Positions 44,446-52,197 of a stretch of 64,000 nt of DNA are shown here, one piece after another. Position numbers and translations under genes: made by a program. This DNA comes from Psychroflexus halocasei. GTDB lineage: Bacteria > Bacteroidota > Bacteroidia > Flavobacteriales > Flavobacteriaceae. The notes below the pieces were generated by a model. That model was not told the origin of the DNA, ran no database searches, and was given only the letters and a program-made list of their open reading frames with translations. Within the stretch, counting starts at the first letter, position 1, and every line of letters begins with the position of its first letter. Where the stretch lies: positions 1-64,000 of the forward strand of contig NZ_FNQF01000005.1 of assembly GCF_900107595.1 (NCBI RefSeq). The letters run 5' to 3'.

Positions 44446-45180
44446 TTATTCAATATTTCTTGCTAACCTTAAAAACACATCATTCATAGAGTCAACTTTA
44501 AACTGTTTTTTGAGTTCTTTAGGCGTATCTAAAGCTTCAATTTTGCCTTCTACCATGATTGAAACACGATCACAATATTCAGCTTCATCCATATAATGTG
44601 TTGTCACAAAAATGGTTGTGCCTCGATCGGCAGCCTTGTAAATCATTTCCCAAAATTGTCTTCTTGTTATTGGGTCAACACCTCCTGTGGGTTCGTCCAG
44701 AAAAACAATTCTGGGTTCATGCAAAAGAGAAACGGAAAATGATAGTTTCTGTTTCCAACCTAAAGGCAATGAGCCAACGAGTTGATGTTTGATTTCTTCC
44801 AAGCCTAATTCAGAGACTAATTGCTGTGTTTTTTCTTTAATTCTTTTACGACTTAGACCATAAATACCTCCAAAAAATGTAATATTTTCTCTAACAGTGA
44901 GGTCATCATATAAAGCAAACTTTTGGCTCATATAGCCAATATTTTTTTTGATATTTTCAGTTTGCGTATAAACATCGAAACCTGCAACATTGGCTTGGCC
45001 AGAAGTTGGTTTCGAGATTCCAATCAGCATTTTCATCGCTGTTGTTTTTCCTGCACCATTTGCGCCTAAAAAGCCGAATATTTCACCTTTTTTGATTTCA
45101 AAACTAATTTTATTAACAGCCGTGAAATCACCAAACTTTTTGGTTAATGCTTTTGCTTCTATGACGTTTTCTGTTTTCAT
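44446..45180 (-). CDS. ABC transporter ATP-binding protein
   Basis: A 244-residue nucleotide-binding subunit: Walker A GANGAGKT (about 39-46), Q-loop MSQKF, ABC signature variant LPLGWKQK instead of LSGGQ, Walker B RIVFLDEPTGG, switch H in TTHYMDEAEYCD. The degenerate signature suggests this subunit is the less active half, paired with the ATPase encoded upstream, whose signature is intact. One-base overlap (TAATG) with the previous gene. Confidence 0.93.
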   Translation of the reverse strand: MKTENVIEAKALTKKFGDFTAVNKISFEIKKGEIFGFLGANGAGKTTAMKMLIGISKPTSGQANVAGFDVYTQTENIKKNIGYMSQKFALYDDLTVRENITFFGGIYGLSRKRIKEKTQQLVSELGLEEIKHQLVGSLPLGWKQKLSFSVSLLHEPRIVFLDEPTGGVDPITRRQFWEMIYKAADRGTTIFVTTHYMDEAEYCDRVSIMVEGKIEALDTPKELKKQFKVDSMNDVFLRLARNIE

Positions 45181-46082
45181 TATTTTGCTAATTCCATAAA
45201 GGCATCCTCTATATTTGGTTGTGTTTTTTCGATGATGATATTGTCAAGACCTTGGTTTTTTAAGTGAGATTGTAAATCTTTTATCTCAAATGCATCCCGC
45301 TGATCTGTATAATGTACAAACTCTCCAAATGGGTAAACACTGTATGAATGTTGGTAAGATTGAAGTTCTTGTATCAGTTTATACATATTGTTTGCCTTGA
45401 CATTAAAAATATTCTTAGGAAACTTTTCGACGATTTTCTCTGGCGAGTCAATATCTAAGATGCTTCCATCTTGTATCAAGGCAATTCTGTCACACAAAGC
45501 AGCTTCATCCATGTATGGCGTGGAAACCAATATTGTAATTCCTTTTTTTTGTAAGCGTTTGAGCATTTCCCAAAATTCCTTTCTAGAAACCGGATCAACA
45601 CCCGTTGTCGGTTCATCTAAAAAAAGGACTTTAGGTTTATGTATTAATGCACAAGACAAAGCCAGTTTTTGCTTCATCCCACCAGATAATTTTCCGGCAC
45701 GCCGCTTTTTAAAAGGTTCGATTTGAACATAGATATCTTCAATTAAATCGTAATTTTCTTCAATTGTTGTCCCAAAAATTGTAGCAAAGAATGTTAAGTT
45801 TTCTTCAATCGTTAAATCTTGATATAGAGAAAAACGTCCCGGCATGTATCCAACTGATTTGCGGATAGATTTATAATCTTTAACAACATCCAGATCAGTG
45901 ACGGTTGCAGTGCCCTGATCTGGAGTCAGTAAAGTGGTTAAAATTCTGAAAAGAGTTGTTTTCCCCGCACCATCAGGTCCAATTAAACCAAAGAGTTCAC
46001 CTGGTTTCACTTCAAAAGAAATATCCTGAACTGCTTTTACCTTTTTATAAGATTTACTGATGTTGCTAAGAGAAATTCCCAC
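45180..46082 (-). CDS. ABC transporter ATP-binding protein
   Basis: A 300-residue ATPase with Walker A GPDGAGKT (about 38-45), signature KLSGGMKQK (intact), Walker B KVLFLDEPTTGVDP and a STPYMDEAALCD segment where Pro replaces the usual switch His; a C-terminal extension of about 70 residues follows. The sequence resembles the first half of fused YbhF-type ATPases; here the two halves are separate genes joined by a one-base overlap. Confidence 0.93.
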   Translation of the reverse strand: MGISLSNISKSYKKVKAVQDISFEVKPGELFGLIGPDGAGKTTLFRILTTLLTPDQGTATVTDLDVVKDYKSIRKSVGYMPGRFSLYQDLTIEENLTFFATIFGTTIEENYDLIEDIYVQIEPFKKRRAGKLSGGMKQKLALSCALIHKPKVLFLDEPTTGVDPVSRKEFWEMLKRLQKKGITILVSTPYMDEAALCDRIALIQDGSILDIDSPEKIVEKFPKNIFNVKANNMYKLIQELQSYQHSYSVYPFGEFVHYTDQRDAFEIKDLQSHLKNQGLDNIIIEKTQPNIEDAFMELAK

Positions 46083-46087
46083 TTGAT

Positions 46088-46549
46088 TTATTTTTGAGTG
46101 ATGATTTTAGTTTCCATACTAATTTCTGATTTTACAGAATTAGAGATTAAACATGCCTTTTCAGATTTCTGGAGAACGCGTTCTGCACGATCTTGGTCTT
46201 CTTCTGTTTTGATTGTGACTATTGGCTTTAAATGAACCTCTGTCATTAAAAACTTCCCATCCTTTTTCTCCATAATCCCAATCGCATCACAACTAAAATC
46301 TTCAAAATCCAATTTTGAGTTTTCTGCAATTGCTAAAAAAGTTGTCATTAAGCAACTGCTTATTGAAGCTGTAAATAAATGCTCTGGTGACCAAATGTTT
46401 GGCACTCCGCCAGGAAATGGAGGAGGAGTAGCGATGTCAATGCTATTATTTGCTGCGGTGTTATGACCTTCTTCTAATTCTGGAGAACTGATAACGCCTT
46501 CGCGCTCATTCTTCCATTGTAATGAAACTTTAAACTGATGTTTGTCCAT
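46088..46549 (-). CDS. OsmC-family protein
   Basis: A 153-residue protein of the OsmC/Ohr superfamily: SPEHLFTASISSCLMTTFLAIAEN carries the first redox Cys (about 68), and AERVLQKSEKACLISNSV the second (about 132); a WSPE motif precedes the core helix. Such proteins reduce organic hydroperoxides. It sits inside the exporter operon, 5 bases before the first ATPase gene, suggesting that the exported compound or its inducer causes oxidative stress. Confidence 0.88.
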   Translation of the reverse strand: MDKHQFKVSLQWKNEREGVISSPELEEGHNTAANNSIDIATPPPFPGGVPNIWSPEHLFTASISSCLMTTFLAIAENSKLDFEDFSCDAIGIMEKKDGKFLMTEVHLKPIVTIKTEEDQDRAERVLQKSEKACLISNSVKSEISMETKIITQK

Positions 46550-46556
46550 GATATTA

Positions 46557-47114
46557 TTATTTGAAATAATTATAATATTTGTTTAAATTATCCTTGATAC
46601 TCTCAATAATCTCAGCGCTTTCTTCAACAGTTGTTGTTTTTTGTAAAGCAGCTATTTTCTCAATCAAGGGATGTAAGAAAACGTGTAAGTTATCATGCGA
46701 TGGACCTTCCATTGTACATTTTTTGACAACAAAATTTTTCTCTTCATTAAGTTTTGAAGCTAATTGGTGGTAATCTTCCAAAGTTTTTAATTCTGCAGAT
46801 TCAATCGAGCTTAACATGTTTTTTACACCTTGATTTGTTTCTGGATTTGCTTTCCATCTTTTGTTTTTATTCATTTGAATTTCATCTACCCAAGCATTTC
46901 CTAAATCAGCATTTTTATGCATTTGTTTGCGTTTCTGCTTTTGATGCATCTTTTTTGATTGAGAACCTTTTTTGTTCTTTTTCTGGTGTTGTTTATTTTG
47001 CATCATCTCGGTTGATTGTGATGCTTTGTCTTCTGTCTGATTTTCATCATTTTGCTTATTGCAGCTTAGCATAACTATAGAAATAAGCATTGATAATAAA
47101 ATTGTTTTTTTCAT
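46557..47114 (-). CDS. His/Met/Lys-rich lipoprotein of unknown function
   Basis: A 185-residue lipoprotein (lipobox VMLSCN, Cys 18). Residues about 35-70 are very basic and rich in Met, His and Gln (MMQNKQHQKK, KKMHQKQKRKQMHK); the C-terminal part is helical with VVKKCTMEGPSHDNLHVFLHPL, a conserved-looking Cys/His cluster that suggests metal binding, and a Tyr-rich end. I recognise no named domain. It lies 7 bases before the OsmC gene and 35 after the HlyD gene, in the same operon. Confidence 0.7.
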   Translation of the reverse strand: MKKTILLSMLISIVMLSCNKQNDENQTEDKASQSTEMMQNKQHQKKNKKGSQSKKMHQKQKRKQMHKNADLGNAWVDEIQMNKNKRWKANPETNQGVKNMLSSIESAELKTLEDYHQLASKLNEEKNFVVKKCTMEGPSHDNLHVFLHPLIEKIAALQKTTTVEESAEIIESIKDNLNKYYNYFK

Positions 47115-47149
47115 TTTTATAGGTTTTAAAATTCTAATTATTAATTTAT

Positions 47150-48034
47150 TTACTCAGAAATCCACATTTCTGCTGGCATACCAATTTTAAGGCGACCATC
47201 ATTATTGACTGTTATTTTTACAGCGTAAACGAGGTTCACACGTTCTTCTTTAGTTTGAATAATTTTAGGTGTAAATTCTGCTGATGCTGATATCCAATCA
47301 ATCCGTCCTTCATAAGTTTTCATCTCATCACCAGAATCAATTTTGACATTGACCATTTGCCCGATTTTTATGGCTGACAATTGTGTTTCACTCACATAAA
47401 CGCGTAATGTCATTTTGTCGAGATTTGCAATTTTATAAAGAGGCTTTCCAAATGATACAATCTCTCCAGCTTCTGCATACTGCGTCAAAACTGTGCCTTC
47501 AATAGGGTTTGTGATTTCACTTTTTTTAATGTTATCATCGATCTGATCAATTTGAGCATCAATAGCTTTCATTTCGTTGACAATTGGAGCATTTTGAGTT
47601 TCAACATTTTTTATTTGTTTTTTTAAAACATCAACTTCACTGTTAACGCGATCTAATTGTTGCTGTGTTGCGGCTTTGTCAGCAAACATATTCTGAATAC
47701 GATTTTGTTCTATTTCTGCAGTTTTTAATTGCTCTTTAAGTACTTTCACCTGAGACCAAACACCATCAGATTTTGAAGCTACTGTGGCTTTTGAAGCTTG
47801 TAATTGTAATTTGTTGAGGTGAAGTTGTAGCGTGTCAATAAGACCAACTTTTTCTCCTTTTTTGAGAGTTTGGCCTTCTTCTGCGATTAAAAATTGGAGT
47901 TGACCATTGGCCTCAGCAGATACTATTATTTCTGTTGCTTCAAAATTTCCGTATCCATCTGCTTTTTCATGATCAGAACATGAAAATAAAAAGCTGATTG
48001 CAACAATGGATGTTATTATTTTTAATTTTTTCAT
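47150..48034 (-). CDS. HlyD-family periplasmic adaptor (lipoprotein)
   Basis: A 294-residue membrane-fusion protein. Signal peptide with lipobox (FLFSCS, Cys about 19), a biotinyl-lipoyl segment (VSAEANGQLQFLIAEEGQTLKKGEKVG), a helical hairpin (about 75-160) and the closing lipoyl and barrel parts (GTVLTQYAEAGEIVSFGKPLYKIANL; LRVYVSETQ). YbhG-like size. It would connect the ABC-2 pump to the TolC channel encoded just upstream. Confidence 0.92.
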   Translation of the reverse strand: MKKLKIITSIVAISFLFSCSDHEKADGYGNFEATEIIVSAEANGQLQFLIAEEGQTLKKGEKVGLIDTLQLHLNKLQLQASKATVASKSDGVWSQVKVLKEQLKTAEIEQNRIQNMFADKAATQQQLDRVNSEVDVLKKQIKNVETQNAPIVNEMKAIDAQIDQIDDNIKKSEITNPIEGTVLTQYAEAGEIVSFGKPLYKIANLDKMTLRVYVSETQLSAIKIGQMVNVKIDSGDEMKTYEGRIDWISASAEFTPKIIQTKEERVNLVYAVKITVNNDGRLKIGMPAEMWISE

Positions 48035-48043
48035 TTTAACTAT

Positions 48044-49306
48044 TTAATTAAAATCCCCTTTAGTGACTCTATAATTTGCTTTGACTAATCCGAGTTGTAT
48101 TTCGTGCAATTGTTGATTTATTTTTGCTTCGTAAAGTTTATTGAGTTCAGTGATATATTCTGATGATGAAATCACGCCGTTGTTAAGTTGGGTCACAGAA
48201 GCCTTTACAACTTCCTCATACATAGCGATGATACCATCATCTTTTTCTAACATTTCTCTGTATTTATCGATGTCATTTTTAAAATTTTGAAGTTCTATGT
48301 CATTGTTTAGTTTGAAAGTTTCTTTTTCGGTTGAAACGATTTCTTTAGAAAATTCGATGACTTGTTTTTCTTTTTTTGTTTTTCCCCAATCAAAAATATT
48401 CCAGTTGAGCTTGAGACCTACGATATAAAAATCTTGAAAAGAATTATCGAGCATGTTTAAACCAGGATTTCCATAGCCTAGTTGTGTAAATCCTGAAAGT
48501 TTGGGGTATCTTGATTTTGAAATAGCATTTTTAGAAACTTCTAATTGGTTTTCTTGTAAATTAAAAAGGGCAAATTCTGGTCTATTTGAAGCTGAATCAT
48601 CATTTATAAAAATGTTTGGTTTCTTTAATATCGTGTTAGTGCTTATTTTTTGCGCTAACAGTGATGATAAATTATCTACAGCTTTTTGACGATCAAATTC
48701 AGCTTCGGAAATCTGTTGTTCTATCTTCAGAACTTCAGCTTTTAAAACTTGTTGGGCAGAGGGTAAAATAGCGCCATACTTAATACCGCTTTCAATTTCT
48801 TTTAATCGTAAATGGAGCAATTCCTTTTTAGATTGTAAAAGACTGGCTTGTTCTTGAAGCAACAAAACGCTAAAGAAACTTTGATTGATTCTCGATTTTA
48901 ATGTATAAAGGTTCACCTCAATTTGTTGTAACTGAGTTTCTGATTGTGCTGTTTTTAATTCTTTTTGAGCGTTAATGTGTCCACCATTATAAATAAGTTG
49001 GTTTGCATCAAGTGTCGCGCGATACTGATCTTTATTAGGCGTTTCCATGTTTATATTAGGAATCTGTCCTGCGAATTGAATAACATCAGATTGATATGAT
49101 GCTTGAGCGTTTAAATCTAATTGAGGAAGCTTTCCTTTGTCGAGAATGCTTATTTCAGAGCTCGTTTTCTTCTGTATTATGTCTGACTGTTTTGCCAAAG
49201 GATAATTGGTTTCAGCAAGTTTGTAAGATTGTTTTAAAGTCAATATTTCTTGAGCAGAAGCAATGAGAGAAGCAAGACTAAAAAATAAGAACAAAAATCT
49301 TTTCAT
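48044..49306 (-). CDS. TolC-family outer-membrane protein
   Basis: A 420-residue outer membrane factor with a signal peptide (about 1-18, ending ASA) and long helices containing the repeated TolC pattern (LKQSYKLAETNYPLAKQ; NRPEFALFNLQENQLEVSKNA). It lies 5 bases after the TetR gene and 9 before the HlyD gene. It is the exit duct of the ABC-2 exporter and is clearly different from the copper TolC at 4535. Confidence 0.92.
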   Translation of the reverse strand: MKRFLFLFFSLASLIASAQEILTLKQSYKLAETNYPLAKQSDIIQKKTSSEISILDKGKLPQLDLNAQASYQSDVIQFAGQIPNINMETPNKDQYRATLDANQLIYNGGHINAQKELKTAQSETQLQQIEVNLYTLKSRINQSFFSVLLLQEQASLLQSKKELLHLRLKEIESGIKYGAILPSAQQVLKAEVLKIEQQISEAEFDRQKAVDNLSSLLAQKISTNTILKKPNIFINDDSASNRPEFALFNLQENQLEVSKNAISKSRYPKLSGFTQLGYGNPGLNMLDNSFQDFYIVGLKLNWNIFDWGKTKKEKQVIEFSKEIVSTEKETFKLNNDIELQNFKNDIDKYREMLEKDDGIIAMYEEVVKASVTQLNNGVISSSEYITELNKLYEAKINQQLHEIQLGLVKANYRVTKGDFN

Positions 49307-49311
49307 CTTTT

Positions 49312-49923
49312 TTATTTTTTAATTGAATTGATGATAAACTCAGCAACATCTATTTTACGTTGTTCAAGTAATTCCTGAAAATCTTTATCGTCTAGTTTTA
49401 AAAAACCTTTAATCAGCGGTTTGGCAACAAATGGAAAAATGTTTAGTGACACAATATGTACAAAAAGTTGCTTCCCATCAATGGGTTTTAATATCCCATC
49501 TTCGACTTCTTTCTCAACTTGGGCATTAAATTTATCTAATGATGGAAAAGCATCAGCTTGCTGAATTTTTTCTATAAACTTCGGGTTTCTGTTTAATTCT
49601 TGAATTACAAAATTTGGAATGTAAGGATGCTTAGCAATAAACGAAATATAGTTATGTGTAAAGCTTCTGATTTTTTCCTCAATTGAATCATCATTGTTTA
49701 AAATAGCATTTAATTGAGGCGCTAAAAGCGAAAAAGCATTTTTGAATACTGCTTCAAACAACAGTTGTTTACTTCTATAATAATAGTGAAGCATCGCTTT
49801 ATTAATTCCTGCTGCATCAGCTATTTCTTGCATTCTTGCACCATTCATTCCCTTAACTTCAAAAATATTTTTTGCAGCATCTAATATTTTATTTTCGGTA
49901 TTTTCAGTCTTTTCTTTTTTCAT
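49312..49923 (-). CDS. TetR/AcrR-family transcriptional regulator
   Basis: A 203-residue repressor with an N-terminal helix-turn-helix (ILDAAKNIFEVKGMNGARMQEIA and AAGINKAMLHYYYRSKQLLFEAVF, about 12-57) and an all-helical ligand domain. It is the first gene of the exporter operon, followed after 5 bases by tolC. A dyad site overlapping its start region suggests autoregulation, relieved when a transported compound binds. Confidence 0.93.
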   Translation of the reverse strand: MKKEKTENTENKILDAAKNIFEVKGMNGARMQEIADAAGINKAMLHYYYRSKQLLFEAVFKNAFSLLAPQLNAILNNDDSIEEKIRSFTHNYISFIAKHPYIPNFVIQELNRNPKFIEKIQQADAFPSLDKFNAQVEKEVEDGILKPIDGKQLFVHIVSLNIFPFVAKPLIKGFLKLDDKDFQELLEQRKIDVAEFIINSIKK

Positions 49924-49938
49924 AACTAACTTAACGGT

Positions 49939-49962
49939 TTAACCAAACGGTTAACAAAGGTA
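49939..49962 (-). promoter_or_regulatory. TetR operator next to the -7 element of the exporter operon
   Basis: TTAACC (49939-49944) and GGTTAA (49949-49954) form a perfect dyad with a 4-base centre, within the larger TTAACGGTTTAACCAAACGG and TTAA. It touches TACCTTTG on the minus strand (49955-49962), an exact TAnnTTTG box, 16-40 bases before the TetR start. Binding there would block transcription. Confidence 0.6.
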
Positions 49963-50272
49963 AGTAAAATATTTCAATTGATTTTAATGAAGTTTAAAAA
50001 ATATTAAAATTGACATTTTAAAGCTGTAAATGTCTTTTAATCATGTCTTTATTTACATAATTTTAATTTTTTTATAATAGGAAATACTTAAAAAGAATGT
50101 AGGTGTATAATTTAAGTTTAGTTTTGCAAGTCTAAATTTTAGCGATCGTCTTTTGAAATTAAGCTTTCGATAATTTTAATTTATGATTGGTTTGTTTTTC
50201 AAAAAAATATTTTTTTTTAGCACGTACCTATTTTATCCTAAATTGAAGAGTTAATTTTTTTAAATAAAACTT
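49963..50272. other. 310-base intergenic region between TetR and lipoprotein genes
   Basis: AT-rich, with a candidate TAGTTTTG -7 element on the plus strand (50119-50126) for the lipoprotein gene. A frame of 23 codons from ATG at 50176 is not convincing. No repeats or terminators were seen. Confidence 0.35.
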
Positions 50273-51423
50273 ATGTTGAATAATAAGTCCTTTGCTTTTG
50301 TAAAGCTTTTTAGCTTTATAGGTGTTATTTTTTTCTAAACTCTTGCTCCTTGGTGCGTATCGAGAGTGAACAAAAACCTCTTGAAGTTGTTGATCTTAAC
50401 ACGCGTTTACTGACGCATGAATTTGTAGGTCATGCGATGAATGTCACTCAAAATGCTTCTGACAGTATTCTTAAAAGTAAACCTAACCAAAAGGTTCAAC
50501 AATTGCTTTTAAGTTGGCAAATAAACACTGCCAAACAACTTAAGAAATTTGGTTTTCAGCCATCACCACAAGTCTCCATGGTTGATGTATGGACATATGC
50601 TTTGAAGGCTGATAACTTTTTTGATACCTATAAAAATGAAAATTTAAATGAGCAGCAGCAGCAAATTATTAAGTCAGCAACTTCAGATAATCTAATGCGA
50701 ATACAGAAAATTGCTTCAAGTGTAAAGTCAAAAAAAGATTATATTGCTTTATCTGATTTCATTGAAAAGCAAGCTGCAAAATCACCATTTAAAACCATAG
50801 ATTTTGACAGAATGGAATCTGTAAAAGATGCTTATTTTAAATTTAAAGAAACACCTGATGATCTTGCTGTTGAAACTGTAGGAACTTTATCTGAAGTGGT
50901 TTCAAATATGGGAAGTAAAATCAGTTATGGTTCAGATTTAACCAGAAAACAATTGCAGTGGGAAACACAACTTTATTTAAATGAAAAAGGAATTGATTCT
51001 ATTAAAATTGAGCAAAAAATCAAAGAATTTCAATTGCAAACTGAACGTCTAATTAATGTTGCGGAAAATGCTCCAGAATTAATAGATGACGCACTTATTA
51101 CTTTCCGACAGCAGATGGATCCTTTGTTTTCAGGTTTAAATACAAGTGTCTCGGATGCGATGTTACGTCTTTCAGAAGAAAGGTTACTGATAGATGGAAT
51201 GATTGAGCGCGAAAGATATGCTTTTGATAAAATGCTTCAACGTGAGCGTAAAATCTTAACTGAAGAAGCTCACACCATTGTCAATGATGGTGTTAAAAAC
51301 ACAATGGCGGAGCTTCGTAGCACTATTCGAACACTCGCTTTGCTGGGAATTCTTTTCGTTATTGTTATTTTAGGACTGCCTTTTTACGCCGGTTATTTAT
51401 TAGGCAAAAAGAAGAAAAAATGA
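50273..51423 (+). CDS. lipoprotein with frameshifted signal peptide and C-terminal membrane helix
   Basis: From ATG 50273 the frame reads MLNNKSFAFVKLFSFIGVIFF and meets TAA (50336) just after a run of seven T (50328-50334). The main frame, open from there to 51423, starts upstream of 50350 with LNSCSLVRIESEQ. One extra T would fuse them into a perfect lipoprotein signal (FFLNSCS). The mature part (about 350 residues) is helical, with a coiled coil near 270-310 and one transmembrane helix at the end (LALLGILFVIVILGLPFYAGYLLG) followed by KKKKK. If expressed, it would be anchored at both ends. No family is recognised. The short form from 50350 would lack any export signal. Confidence 0.7.
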
Positions 51424-51598
51424 TGAGAATCACCAGAATAATAATCCATAGAGTGTAAGATGGTTTTTGATTCTGATAATGTTTGCTGGCGGACTTTTTC
51501 AAAAAATGGAAAATAATCCCAAGGCAAATCATTGGTTTTTCAAAACTGCTGAAGGTCAGCAGCTGTTTAATAGATAAGAAATAGATTATATGCTGTCT

Positions 51599-51997
51599 TT
51601 ATGAATCAAGTTTCTTATTTGGACTTTTATACATCAGTCCTGCAATTATGATCGTAAATAAAATTCTAAAAATCATGTTTACTAGAATACGGTTTTCATA
51701 AAGTTTCACTGTCTGAGAATGCAAATAAAGTAAAGCCGTTGAGTAAAACAGAAGGAGAGCGACAGAAAGCATGATCCAAAAAGGCCATTTTTGAGACTTT
51801 AAATAACCAAAAGCTGCAAGTAAATAAAAAAAACCAGCAGTTAAATTTGTCTTCAATATAAAAGGTGCATAGCTTCCTTGTTTTGCACGAATACCAAACC
51901 AATCGAACAAGACAGAACTACTCATAAAGATTGTGGTAAGAGCAAAAATAACTAATATAGTTGCGACAACATATTTGAATTTTTTATTCTTCTTCAT
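51599..51997 (-). CDS. small membrane protein, unknown family
   Basis: A 132-residue protein with four hydrophobic segments (about 8-27, 45-63, 70-90, 106-124) and a basic C-terminus. Nothing identifies it by motif. It is a single gene on the minus strand with about 200 bases free on the upstream side. Confidence 0.65.
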   Translation of the reverse strand: MKKNKKFKYVVATILVIFALTTIFMSSSVLFDWFGIRAKQGSYAPFILKTNLTAGFFYLLAAFGYLKSQKWPFWIMLSVALLLFYSTALLYLHSQTVKLYENRILVNMIFRILFTIIIAGLMYKSPNKKLDS

Positions 51998-52197
51998 AGT
52001 TTTATGAGCTTAAATTTTTTGTAATATTCTATATTGAAAATACGATAGAAAATTTTGTATTATTTTGGTTTGTATGAATGTGATAATTTTAAAAAGGGCA
52101 TTTAAATTTTGCTTTTTGCTCGCGTAATTACAAAGGTATACGAATATTCAATCATTAAAAATATACAGGAAACAAATAAGAATTTTATTGACTTATG

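Noticed and set aside
50176-50247. A 23-codon frame upstream of the frameshifted lipoprotein
   Set aside because: Very short, homopolymer-rich and without support from spacing or similarity.
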